Assembly (NCBI GenBank): GCA_051878935.1 | Contig: JBJELB010000013.1 | Coordinates: 1-64,000 of the forward strand | DNA: 64,000 bases | DNA from: CANQDT01 sp051878935 | GTDB taxonomy: Bacteria; Bacillota; Clostridia; Lachnospirales; Lachnospiraceae | Reading direction: 5' to 3' | Part shown: positions 42,551 to 51,053 of the stretch, piece after piece | Position numbering within the stretch: position 1 is the first letter of the stretch | How the letters are laid out: each line of letters starts with the position of its first letter | The notes under the pieces: model-generated | What the model was told of the DNA's origin: nothing | Database searches by the model: none | What the model saw: the letters and a program-made list of their open reading frames with translations, nothing else | Program-made: the position numbers and the translations under genes

Positions 42551-43420
42551 TTATGCGTTTGCTTTTCCAACAGAACCAAACAGTTCCATCTTTTCCAGCG
42601 TCGTAGCCTTAATCGCTTCTACGCCCGGAAGTAATAACTTACGAGGGTCAAAACCTTTACCCTGAAGGTCTTTACCTTCTTCGATATATTTACGTGTAGC
42701 AGCCGCAAATGCCAACTGACATTCTGTATTAACATTAATCTTAGCAACGCCCAAAGAGATTGCCTTCTTGATCATGTCTTCAGGAATACCTGTACCGCCA
42801 TGTAATACTAATGGCATATCCCCTGTTAACTGCTGAATTGCATCCAATGTTTCAAAGCTTAAGCCTGCCCAATTCTCCGGATATTTACCATGAATATTAC
42901 CAATACCTGCTGCAAGCATAGAAACACCAAGATCAGCAATTTTCTTACATTCTTCCGGATCTGCACATTCACCTGTACCAACAACTCCGTCTTCTTCTCC
43001 ACCGATAGAACCTACTTCAGCTTCTAAAGAAAGACCTCTTTCATTACAAATAGCAACTAATTCTGTTGTTTTTTCTACATTCTCTTCAATAGAAAAATGA
43101 GAACCATCAAACATAACAGAGGAAAATCCGGCAGCGATACATGCTTTACAACCTTCATAAGAACCATGATCTAAATGAAGCGCTACAGGAACTGTGATAT
43201 TCATCTCTTCGATCATTCCTTTGACCATACCTACAACGGTTTTATATCCCATCATCCATTTACCAGCACCTTCTGATACACCTAAGATTACTGGGGATTT
43301 TGCTTCCTCTGCTGCCATTAAAATTGCTTTTGTCCATTCAAGGTTATTGATGTTGAACTGACCTACTGCATAGTGACCGGCTTTCGCTTTGTCTAACATT
43401 TCTTTTGCGGAAACTAACAT
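42551..43420 (-). CDS. fba: Class II fructose-bisphosphate aldolase
   Basis: A 289-residue zinc-dependent aldolase of glycolysis and gluconeogenesis. Seen are the zinc motif HLDHGSYE, EAEVGSIGGEEDG, GNIHGKY and LHGGTGIP. Preceded by AGGAGG. Full length for the family. Confidence 0.95.
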   Translation of the reverse strand: MLVSAKEMLDKAKAGHYAVGQFNINNLEWTKAILMAAEEAKSPVILGVSEGAGKWMMGYKTVVGMVKGMIEEMNITVPVALHLDHGSYEGCKACIAAGFSSVMFDGSHFSIEENVEKTTELVAICNERGLSLEAEVGSIGGEEDGVVGTGECADPEECKKIADLGVSMLAAGIGNIHGKYPENWAGLSFETLDAIQQLTGDMPLVLHGGTGIPEDMIKKAISLGVAKINVNTECQLAFAAATRKYIEEGKDLQGKGFDPRKLLLPGVEAIKATTLEKMELFGSVGKANA

Positions 43421-43463
43421 GTTTATTCCTCCTGTAAATAAAAACTAATAGTATTAACCTATC

Positions 43464-45995
43464 CTATTTTAACACGTTCAACAGATTTTTCAATTCTTTT
43501 TTCATAGTTGAACGATTAAAATCGCCATAACGGTAGAAGAAGTAGCCGGAAACGCCACCGGATTTACGTCCCGTTTCTATCTGTCTCTTCAGGATATCAT
43601 TATTATCTGCCCACTCTGCCGTATTATTCGTTCCTGCTTTGTATGCCGGAATACCTACATACAGGGAAACCGGACTACCGGTCAGCAGTGTCGTCCATTG
43701 CGATAGAACAACATCATACGAATATGCTCCATTTTCAAATCCCCAATAAATCTGTGGGCAAATGTAATCAACATAAGAGTCACTTTGCACCCAGGTATCT
43801 ACATCTACGTAATACTGAAGATCACTTCTTAAATTTGTCAGGTTCGCCGCCGGACTGATACCAAACCTGCATTCTTTGTTAATATTCTTGATTGCTTTAT
43901 GTACTTTTTTCACTAAGGTATTTACATTATTACGTCTCCACTGAGCAATCGTCATAGGAGTACCGCTGGCTTCTTCCACATAAGTTTCATATTCCTGAGC
44001 ATCAAATGATGTTTCAACATTTGAAGTTGAGAACGTAGGATAGAAATAATCATCAAAATGGATGCCATCTACTTTATAGTTTGTCACAATTTCCTTAACG
44101 CCATTCACAACTAATTTCTGTACATCACTACTAGCCGGATTGAAATAAATCTGCTTATTATAAGCAAGTACATTTCTCTTTCGTGTATCGTCATCCGATT
44201 CATACCAGATTCTAGCCTGATTATCTTCCGATAAAGCGCCGATTGCATTGGCCACACTGCCGGAATACGTACCGGTTACCCGATATGGATTCAGCCATGC
44301 ATGGATATCCAGTTCTCTCGCATGTGCTGCTTCTACCATATATGCCAACGGATCATAGCCCGGGTCAGCACCCTGTGTTCCTGATGCATATTCTGACCAA
44401 GGATAATACTGGGATGAATATAATGCATCTGCAAAAGGACGAACCTGTACGATGACAGCATTCATATTACATTCTACACAACGGTCAAACATGGTATTGA
44501 CCATGTTCTGAAACTCTTCTTCCGTTTTCACATTGGAACTAAAATCAAGATAGGAAATCCACATACCACGAACCTCTTCCTCTGTGGTTATGATGGTATT
44601 GGTATCATCCGTATGATTTGCATTGGTATCTGTTGCAAATTCGCCTTTAATCTTAGCCGTATTAGAACCGGCAACCCATGTATAAGTAAATCCCAGACTC
44701 TCCGCTACAAACTGAGCCGGAACCATGATATATGTCTTGCCTTCCTGGTTCTTTCTCTTAACGACTTTTGCCGGCATAACCTTCGTAACGCCATTAACGG
44801 TAGCTTTTTTACTGCCAACCATCATCTTCACCGTCTTACTGCCATACGTAAGATTGACAACTTTGGTACTACTATCATATTTATAAGTCGCTCCGATAGC
44901 GGTTTTGGCGAATGCATATTTCGCAGAAACCATATTCACATCCTGAATCAAAAGACCACTGATTGGCATCGATACTTTTGTTCCGTTTACCTTAAGTATT
45001 GTCTCCTGCCCCTGTTCGGTATTATCTGATGAATCGGCAGAATTGCTGACCGTGATACCTTTGGCAATAATATTGGCAGTTGCATTCTGATTATCCCATT
45101 GATACTTATAACCCAATGCTTCCGTCACAAATTGTGCCGGTACCATGTAATAGAAATACTTCGTCTTTACATTTACTACTTTTAATGCTTTTGCCGGCAT
45201 TTTTACACTTTTGCCATTTACCGTTGCCTTTTTGGCCCCCAGTGTCATTTTAATGGTCTTATCGCCCTTTGTAATATTTAACGTTTTTGTCATCTTGCTA
45301 TACTTAACGGTTGCTGCAATCGCCGAATTTCCAAAAATAGCTCTTGCGGAAACCATATTGGTATCCCCAATCAGGATACCCGGCATGGTAGAGGATACGG
45401 CAATCCCATTTAACGTTGTCTTCGTTTCCGGTCGGGTATACTTACGGGTCTTACCTGCATAACGAAGAATCAGCCCGCTGGCCGTCTCATTCATGGCACC
45501 GGTCAGCTCTACAGTCTGAGCTTCCGAATTATAATAATAGCCAATCCCCAATCCATCCGCGACAAAACGGGAAGGAACACAGATGACCGTTTTCTTAGCT
45601 GCAACATATTGAACCTTATGTGGCGCAACAGGCATCGTTTTCTTATTACCATTTACATATGCATTCTTACTGCCAAGTGTCATAACAACCTTATTCGTGC
45701 CATAACCCAGGGTAAGTGTGGCAGTCGACTTGTCATATGTAGAAGACACTAACAAATCAGAGTTCACAAACAATGCCTTATATGGCATCATTGCATAACC
45801 ATCTTCCAGCAATCCCGGAGTTTTTGACAAATCTACTTTTATACCATTCACGGTTGCTTTTAATCTGCTGTCCGTGTAATCCTTCGTCTGCCCATCAACT
45901 TTGATTTGCAATCCTGCAGCGGATACGATATTGACAGTTCCCAGCAACATCACAAACGATAGTATCAAGGCTAATATTTGTTTTCTTTTTTTCAT
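43464..45995 (-). CDS. Secreted protein with three copper-amine-oxidase-N domains and a GHL10-type glycosidase domain
   Basis: An 843-residue protein. Residues 1-27 are a signal peptide. Three copper amine oxidase N-like repeats follow (about 30-160, 170-305, 325-455), each with the pattern ...VNG.KV.MPA...... VPAQFVAE.LG. The C-terminal part (about 470-843) starts EVRGMWISYLDFSS and contains VIVQVRPFADALYSS, LDIHAWLNPYRVTG, VDGIHFDDYFYP and DYICPQIYWGFENG, the signs of a GHL10-type (DUF187) hydrolase. It probably cuts a cell-wall or capsule glycan; the exact substrate is unknown. I chose ATG 45995, preceded by GTGAGG. Confidence 0.88.
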   Translation of the reverse strand: MKKRKQILALILSFVMLLGTVNIVSAAGLQIKVDGQTKDYTDSRLKATVNGIKVDLSKTPGLLEDGYAMMPYKALFVNSDLLVSSTYDKSTATLTLGYGTNKVVMTLGSKNAYVNGNKKTMPVAPHKVQYVAAKKTVICVPSRFVADGLGIGYYYNSEAQTVELTGAMNETASGLILRYAGKTRKYTRPETKTTLNGIAVSSTMPGILIGDTNMVSARAIFGNSAIAATVKYSKMTKTLNITKGDKTIKMTLGAKKATVNGKSVKMPAKALKVVNVKTKYFYYMVPAQFVTEALGYKYQWDNQNATANIIAKGITVSNSADSSDNTEQGQETILKVNGTKVSMPISGLLIQDVNMVSAKYAFAKTAIGATYKYDSSTKVVNLTYGSKTVKMMVGSKKATVNGVTKVMPAKVVKRKNQEGKTYIMVPAQFVAESLGFTYTWVAGSNTAKIKGEFATDTNANHTDDTNTIITTEEEVRGMWISYLDFSSNVKTEEEFQNMVNTMFDRCVECNMNAVIVQVRPFADALYSSQYYPWSEYASGTQGADPGYDPLAYMVEAAHARELDIHAWLNPYRVTGTYSGSVANAIGALSEDNQARIWYESDDDTRKRNVLAYNKQIYFNPASSDVQKLVVNGVKEIVTNYKVDGIHFDDYFYPTFSTSNVETSFDAQEYETYVEEASGTPMTIAQWRRNNVNTLVKKVHKAIKNINKECRFGISPAANLTNLRSDLQYYVDVDTWVQSDSYVDYICPQIYWGFENGAYSYDVVLSQWTTLLTGSPVSLYVGIPAYKAGTNNTAEWADNNDILKRQIETGRKSGGVSGYFFYRYGDFNRSTMKKELKNLLNVLK

Positions 45996-46028
45996 ATTAT
46001 GCCTCACTTCCAATCATTATTTTTGTTC

Positions 46029-46056
46029 ATTATAACACATGTCATTGTATTGTCAA
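46029..46056 (-). promoter_or_regulatory. Promoter of the secreted glycosidase-like gene
   Basis: On the minus strand: -35 TTGACA (46051-46056), 16-bp spacer, -10 TATAAT (46029-46034). Confidence 0.8.
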
Positions 46057-46141
46057 AAGCGATTTATATTTACTTTTTTGTTTTTTTCTGTTACACTGAT
46101 AATAACTTTATGGATAAATATAGAAAGAGGAGGAAATTCCG

Positions 46142-46549
46142 ATGAAAACATTAAAAAGAGGCATCATCACAACCTTTGTATGTGCTGCTATGGTTGTACC
46201 TACTATCATGCCGGCCAGTGCAAAGATTACTGTTAGTATTGAAGATCCAAAGGCAGGCGAAGGTATCCAGCAGGCATCTTTAGGTGGAACTGCAAAAGCA
46301 ACTGCAGTATCTGTAACAAATGCAAAAAAACAGATTACATTAAAGAAGGGCAAGAAGAAAAAATTAAAAGTAGCGGTAACGCCTTCCACTGCCAGTCAGA
46401 AGGTATCTTACAAATCTTCTAAGAAAAAAGTAGTATCCGTAACGAAAACAGGTGTATTAAAAGCACGTAAAAAGGGTACTGCGAAAATTACCATCAAGAC
46501 ACAGGATGGTTCCAATAAAAAGTGTACGATTAAGGTAACTGTTAAATAA
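46142..46549 (+). CDS. Small secreted lysine-rich BIG2-like protein
   Basis: A 135-residue protein with a signal peptide (about 1-27, ending PASA-K) and a C-terminal bacterial Ig-like domain of group 2 (about 60-135: KKQITLKKGKKKKLKVAVTP, VSYKSSKKKVVSVTKTGVL, AKITIKTQDGS). More than a fifth of the residues in this domain are lysine. It probably sticks to the negatively charged cell surface. It is divergent from the glycosidase-like gene, so the two may act together. Confidence 0.82.
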   Translation: MKTLKRGIITTFVCAAMVVPTIMPASAKITVSIEDPKAGEGIQQASLGGTAKATAVSVTNAKKQITLKKGKKKKLKVAVTPSTASQKVSYKSSKKKVVSVTKTGVLKARKKGTAKITIKTQDGSNKKCTIKVTVK

Positions 46550-46560
46550 TATCGCAAAAT

Positions 46561-46603
46561 ACGCCCCGCGGTCTGCTACTGACTGCGGGGCGTTATTTTT
46601 ATT
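46561..46603. terminator. Bidirectional terminator between convergent genes
   Basis: ACGCCCCGC (46561-46569) pairs with GCGGGGCGT (46585-46593), then TATTTTTATT. Confidence 0.88.
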
Positions 46604-48284
46604 CCATTGCAGGATTGAAATCAACAATGGTTCCTTCTTCAATTTTCAGTATACGATTACAGATTTCAAATGCTGCACGCTTATGGGAAATCGTAATTAA
46701 CGTGCAGTCCGCCATATCGCGAAGATTCTTGAGCAGACGTCCCTCTGTCACTTCATCCAATGCCGAGGTAGATTCATCCAGAAGTAAAACCGGCGAACGA
46801 CTTACCAAAGCTCTGGCAACGGCGAGACGCTGTATCTGTCCTTCCGATAATCCATGTCCTTTCTCTCCAATCACCGTATCCAGGCCCATCGGCAATGAAC
46901 GGATAAAGTCTTCACAACAACTGATCTTAATCGCCTGCTGCAGCTCTTCTTCAGTTGCATCCTGATTGATAAACATGAGATTTTCCCGAATCGTACCGCT
47001 TAGAATAATACTGCCCTGCGGCACATAAGCAAAGAGTGGACGTACCGCTTTATCTACCGGTATACGGCTGCCGTCCCTATTTTCCAAGAATATCTCTCCC
47101 TCATCCGGTCTTAATACTCCCAGCAATAGTTTTAACAAGGTACTTTTACCAATCCCGGAGACGCCGCCAATCGCAACAAAATCTCCTTTTTGAATGGTAA
47201 GATTAGCATGCTCAAATACCGACTCCATCCTCTCTCCATAACGGAAGCTCAGGTCAGAGAAGATAATCTTTTCCATATTATGATACAGTTCATCGTGTTT
47301 CTGCACCCCGGTATTCACAAGCGGTTCTTTTGGAAGCTGTTCCAGCTCAATGATTCTCTCTGCAGAAGCCAGCATGGCATAATACTGCGGCATTAAACTG
47401 GACAGGGAAGAAAACGGCGACTGCACCTGGTTAATCAATTGCAGCACTGCGGTAAGAGTGCCAAAACTAATCGTATGCATCAGTAAACGGTATGCGCTCC
47501 ACACCAATGCATACAAGTATCCCAGGCTGAAAGAAAAAGAAATCCCTGAATTCGCAATGACACTGACTTTTGTCCGTTTCATGCGAATACGAAAATGATC
47601 CTGCTGCAATGCTGTTGCTTTTTCATTCATCTTTTTCTCCACACCAAATACTTTGACAACCAGAACATTGCTTACAATCTCCTGAATAAAGGAGCGGACT
47701 TTTCCGTCGGCTTCCTGCATTTGCTTATGCATCTTCTTCAGCCATCCGCGAAACACATTTTTTATTAACAGCAACAACAGCCCTGCCACTCCAAACAACA
47801 GCGCAAAGCTTTTTTCCAGGTAGCATAAGACTGCGAAGGCAGCAACCAGACGTGTCACCAGACCAATGGTGTTCGGCAGAATCCCGGTAACAGCATCCCT
47901 GACAACATTCACATCACTGGTACACCGGTTTAGAATCTCTCCACTGTGATAAGACGAAATACTGATATAGTCTCTCTCTAAAATCTTCTCCAGCAAATGG
48001 GACTTATATGCAATCTCCAGTTTTCCCTGAATATATGCGGATATGTAATTACAAACAAGGCGCAGCACAAGCTGAAGCACGATAATACCCAGCAGCAACA
48101 GCGCCCGGCTGATCAACTTACTAAGGTCACCTGACGTCGCTCCATCTATCACACCACGGGATGCCAACGCCAAAACAACGCCACAAACAGCAAAAGCCGC
48201 ATTTCCCAATACTAAAATAAAGATTAGGAAAAACTGGCTTTTCGACTGCTCATATATCCAATGTAATGTTTTCTTATCTTTCAT
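46599..48284 (-). CDS. ABC exporter (fused membrane and ATPase domains) of the HprK/PqqD module
   Basis: A 561-residue half-transporter: six membrane segments in residues 1-300, then an ATPase domain with Walker A GVSGIGKST, signature LSEGQ, and Walker B VLLLDESTSALDE. It has no N-terminal C39 peptidase domain, unlike many peptide exporters. Last gene of the four-gene unit, starting 2 nt after the S26-like peptidase gene. A peptide or modified peptide is the likely cargo, which is inference from the neighbours. Confidence 0.88.
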   Translation of the reverse strand: MKDKKTLHWIYEQSKSQFFLIFILVLGNAAFAVCGVVLALASRGVIDGATSGDLSKLISRALLLLGIIVLQLVLRLVCNYISAYIQGKLEIAYKSHLLEKILERDYISISSYHSGEILNRCTSDVNVVRDAVTGILPNTIGLVTRLVAAFAVLCYLEKSFALLFGVAGLLLLLIKNVFRGWLKKMHKQMQEADGKVRSFIQEIVSNVLVVKVFGVEKKMNEKATALQQDHFRIRMKRTKVSVIANSGISFSFSLGYLYALVWSAYRLLMHTISFGTLTAVLQLINQVQSPFSSLSSLMPQYYAMLASAERIIELEQLPKEPLVNTGVQKHDELYHNMEKIIFSDLSFRYGERMESVFEHANLTIQKGDFVAIGGVSGIGKSTLLKLLLGVLRPDEGEIFLENRDGSRIPVDKAVRPLFAYVPQGSIILSGTIRENLMFINQDATEEELQQAIKISCCEDFIRSLPMGLDTVIGEKGHGLSEGQIQRLAVARALVSRSPVLLLDESTSALDEVTEGRLLKNLRDMADCTLITISHKRAAFEICNRILKIEEGTIVDFNPAME

Positions 48285-48286
48285 TC

Positions 48287-48784
48287 TTATCCTCTACTGC
48301 GCGATTTCTTATTGAACATATAATATATCTTCCGGGCAACCTGCATAGGAAGGCTCCTGCATATAAAATACAACTTACGCAACCCTCTTGACCAAACCCA
48401 TATATGTTCATACACTACATACCATATATTATTTGTCTCACACCATGCTCCGGCGTGGGTAAAACGTTTTACCACACCCAGCAGCTGTTCATGACGGACT
48501 CCTTTTTCAACCTGGGTCTGATGATCCCCACACATATTATAGGTTCCATCTGCATTCACTTTCACGATCCGGTGCAAAACATATTGTCCGTTATCTCTTT
48601 TATAAAGAGGAATATCATACTTTTTCAACGTCCCATCTATTTTCCCCAGAACGACTCTGTCTTTTCTGTGTTGTAATAACGGCATCATACTGATGCCTGT
48701 ACTGGTCAGCGTTACTTCTCCCCCATTTTCTAATACTTCTAACATAATCGGAGATAAGTCCTCTAATTTCACTTTTTGGTTCAT
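48287..48784 (-). CDS. S24/S26-family signal-peptidase-like protein
   Basis: A 165-residue protein. It has the catalytic serine S32 in TSTGISMMPLL, and H71 in YVLHRIV where most bacterial enzymes have lysine, so it fits the Ser-His (SipW/ER-type) group; D87 in CGDH may support it. The C-terminal part may sit on the membrane. In this module it is the natural candidate for removing a leader peptide before export. Confidence 0.78.
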   Translation of the reverse strand: MNQKVKLEDLSPIMLEVLENGGEVTLTSTGISMMPLLQHRKDRVVLGKIDGTLKKYDIPLYKRDNGQYVLHRIVKVNADGTYNMCGDHQTQVEKGVRHEQLLGVVKRFTHAGAWCETNNIWYVVYEHIWVWSRGLRKLYFICRSLPMQVARKIYYMFNKKSRSRG

Positions 48785-48795
48785 ACTACCACCTG

Positions 48796-49059
48796 CTATT
48801 CTAATAAACTGGCTTCTTTTAATTTACACACAAATTCGTGAATATCTTTGCCTGCTGTATTCTCAGATACATCATAAGCATCCACAACAAGATCCACAAG
48901 CTGCTGTTCTTCCTTCTCCTCCAAAAGTGCTTCCCACAAAAACGCTCCCACTTCATTTAATGTGATAATCCCATTAAAATCCAGGCTTGCTGCTCCTACC
49001 GGTACTACTACACTGTTGCCTGCTACTTCACGCAGCATATATCCTTCTTTAATCTTCAT
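48796..49059 (-). CDS. PqqD-like peptide-binding protein (RiPP recognition element type)
   Basis: An 87-residue protein with the PqqD pattern: YMLREVAGNSVVVPVG, then LDFNGIITLNEVGAFLWEAL, then LVDLVVDAYDV and DIHEFVCKLKEASLL. PqqD-like proteins bind the leader of ribosomally made peptides and pass it to modifying enzymes. It overlaps the HprK-like gene by 11 bp. Confidence 0.82.
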   Translation of the reverse strand: MKIKEGYMLREVAGNSVVVPVGAASLDFNGIITLNEVGAFLWEALLEEKEEQQLVDLVVDAYDVSENTAGKDIHEFVCKLKEASLLE

Positions 49060-49789
49060 GTTGTATAACCCCTTTACTCATAGTATCATAAGCGACCTGA
49101 ACTGCCTCATCGGAAATATTACATCCCATCCGGTAGACCGGAATCTGACAAAACAGCTTATCCAGTACATAAAACAACTTTTTCATTCTCTCTTCTTCGT
49201 ACGGTCTCAATGTTTGATTCAATAACAAAATCAATCCTTCCCTGGCATCGATGCGGCGAATCCAATTTGTTTCTGCCCGCTCCAAAAAAGTGATTCCCTG
49301 CAGAGGAACCATCTCATTCCTGTTCAAATCCGTCTTGCCGCTCCACGGTGTTCCACAAGCATAAAACTTATCATCCCGATACCGAATCGCCGGTTTATCA
49401 TCATTCAAAATATATGCCTGTTCTCCAAAATGATCTAACCACAGAGAAGTATGCGTTGACTTGCCCGTACCGGAAGGTGCGGAAAACAAATATGCCTTCT
49501 CATGAACTACGACGGCAGAAGAATGTAGTAACAGCCCAATATAATCAATATACGCATAATAAAACTCAGAACCTGTCCATATGTACTCACACTCATCCAG
49601 CGACAAATGCGGATTTTCTTTCTGTTTTTGTTCCAGGTATTCCTGCGTAAGAGAAATGATAATATCAGGAGTTGCCTGATTGTCATGCTGTTCCTCTTCT
49701 GATAGTTGATAGAGCCTTGCCTGTTTCTGTAAAGTAGGGTATTTGGGCTCCATCTCTACTAACAAACCTGCAATCCGGTATAGCCTCAT
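49049..49789 (-). CDS. HPr kinase-like protein
   Basis: A 246-residue P-loop protein with the Walker A SAPSGTGKST (about 103-112), the preceding histidine (LLHSSAVVV), ILNDDKPAI and GTPWSGK. HPr kinase homologues in RiPP clusters can phosphorylate the precursor peptide (as PadeK does in paeninodin-type lasso peptides). First gene of the four-gene unit. Its target here is unknown. Confidence 0.8.
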   Translation of the reverse strand: MRLYRIAGLLVEMEPKYPTLQKQARLYQLSEEEQHDNQATPDIIISLTQEYLEQKQKENPHLSLDECEYIWTGSEFYYAYIDYIGLLLHSSAVVVHEKAYLFSAPSGTGKSTHTSLWLDHFGEQAYILNDDKPAIRYRDDKFYACGTPWSGKTDLNRNEMVPLQGITFLERAETNWIRRIDAREGLILLLNQTLRPYEEERMKKLFYVLDKLFCQIPVYRMGCNISDEAVQVAYDTMSKGVIQHED

Positions 49790-49821
49790 ATGTATATCCT
49801 CACTTCTTCTTCAATGTTATG

Positions 49822-49850
49822 ATTATACTAAATTTTTTAGCTTTATGCAA
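49822..49850 (-). promoter_or_regulatory. Promoter of the HprK/PqqD/peptidase/ABC module
   Basis: On the minus strand: -35 TTGCAT (49845-49850), 17-bp spacer, -10 TATAAT (49822-49827). It shows that the four genes form their own transcription unit, with no precursor gene between promoter and first gene. Confidence 0.75.
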
Positions 49851-49868
49851 CCTACACAATCAGCATTT

Positions 49869-50309
49869 TCATTTTTCCGGCTTTGTTTGTACATATTGTA
49901 TCATACCGGGTCCCAACACCGCTGTTGGCCGGGCAAGGAAGCCGTGTTTCTCGTAAAACTGCTCTCTTCCTTTTGCACACATCAGATCCAGCATCACAGT
50001 AGTATCTGCTATCCCCATATCTGCAACCCTGCTGCGCAGTTCATCCAAAATCCTGCTGCCAACGCCTTTACCCTGTGCCTCCGGCAGCACGATCAAATCT
50101 TGAATATAACAAATAACGGCTCCATCTCCCACCAAACGTCCCATACCAACCGGTTTGTCTTCATGATAGCCACATAATACAATCAGGCTGTTATCTAACG
50201 CCTTTTTCGCCTGTTCCCGCTTCAGTTCCGGCCATCCGACCTGCTCTCTGAGGTGCAGGTAAGCATCTACATCGATCTGTTCCTTATACAATATTTCTCC
50301 AGCTTTCAT
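49869..50309 (-). CDS. GNAT-family N-acetyltransferase
   Basis: A 146-residue acetyl-CoA-dependent transferase with the acetyl-CoA motif VLPEAQGKGVGSRIL and the C-terminal FYEKHGFLARP. The substrate cannot be read from sequence. Confidence 0.9.
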   Translation of the reverse strand: MKAGEILYKEQIDVDAYLHLREQVGWPELKREQAKKALDNSLIVLCGYHEDKPVGMGRLVGDGAVICYIQDLIVLPEAQGKGVGSRILDELRSRVADMGIADTTVMLDLMCAKGREQFYEKHGFLARPTAVLGPGMIQYVQTKPEK

Positions 50310-50352
50310 CTCATTCTACTTTCTCATCTATATCTTTCATTCTAACGTTGAT

Positions 50353-50382
50353 ATTGTATACAGACACACATTCACTTGTCAA
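50353..50382 (-). promoter_or_regulatory. Promoter of the acetyltransferase gene
   Basis: On the minus strand: -35 TTGACA (50377-50382), 18-bp spacer, -10 TACAAT (50353-50358). Confidence 0.65.
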
Positions 50383-50388
50383 TCTTCG

Positions 50389-50417
50389 TTTACTTTTAGT
50401 CCGTAAGGTGCTATACT
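50389..50417 (+). promoter_or_regulatory. Possible promoter of the ECF sigma operon
   Basis: -35 TTTACT (50389-50394), 17-bp spacer, -10 TATACT (50412-50417), about 100 bp before the start. An additional ECF-type promoter could exist in the leader. Confidence 0.45.
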
Positions 50418-50520
50418 GAAATCGGTGTAGGGGTACAATAAATTGTGAAAAAAATGTGATATCGATGCAATAAAACTTTTGATTCCTGCATTAACTTATC
50501 AGAAAGGACAGAGACACTTC

Positions 50521-51048
50521 ATGATACAAGACAATTTAATTGAGCGGATTGCCCATGATGATATGGCTGCTTTTGAAGAACTGTATCGTGCCACGGACAA
50601 AACCGTTTATGCCTATATCCTTTCCATTATCAAGAATCCGGAAGATGCGCAGGATATCATGCAGGACACTTACTTAAAGATTCGTTCTGCTGCCCATCTT
50701 TACCAGAATCAGGGGAAACCCCTGGCTTGGATTTTTACCATCGCGCGGAACCTGTGTCTAATGAAAATGCGCACGAATCAGCGTGTTTCCGATACTCCTC
50801 TCGAAGACTTAGAGGGAACGGCTGAACTCACATCTTCCGGCGATTTTCATAGCGAGGATCGCATTGTATTAGAGGCTGCTTTGCAGATACTGTCACAGCA
50901 GGAGCGAGAGATTGTCATGCTCCACGCAGTATCCGGTTTAAAGCATCACGAGATTGCTTCAAGCTTATCGCTTCCACTCTCGACCGTGTTATCCAAATAC
51001 AATCGCGCTCTCAAAAAGTTAAAAAAGAATCTAACAGAAAGGGAGTAA
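50521..51048 (+). CDS. ECF-type RNA polymerase sigma factor
   Basis: A 175-residue sigma-70-family protein. Region 2 at about 10-75 (FEELYRATDKTVYAYILSII, EDAQDIMQDTYLKI) and region 4 at about 115-165 (LSQQEREIVMLHAVSGLKHH, EIASSLSLPLSTVLSKYNRALKKL). I chose ATG 50521; the longer frame begins with a TTG at 50479. The adjacent RsgI-like gene probably encodes its anti-sigma factor. Confidence 0.9.
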   Translation: MIQDNLIERIAHDDMAAFEELYRATDKTVYAYILSIIKNPEDAQDIMQDTYLKIRSAAHLYQNQGKPLAWIFTIARNLCLMKMRTNQRVSDTPLEDLEGTAELTSSGDFHSEDRIVLEAALQILSQQEREIVMLHAVSGLKHHEIASSLSLPLSTVLSKYNRALKKLKKNLTERE

Positions 51049-51053
51049 AGACG

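Noticed and set aside
48287..49789. Complete lasso peptide cluster
   Set aside because: The macrolactam synthetase (asparagine synthetase-like) and transglutaminase-like leader protease are absent, and no precursor is seen.
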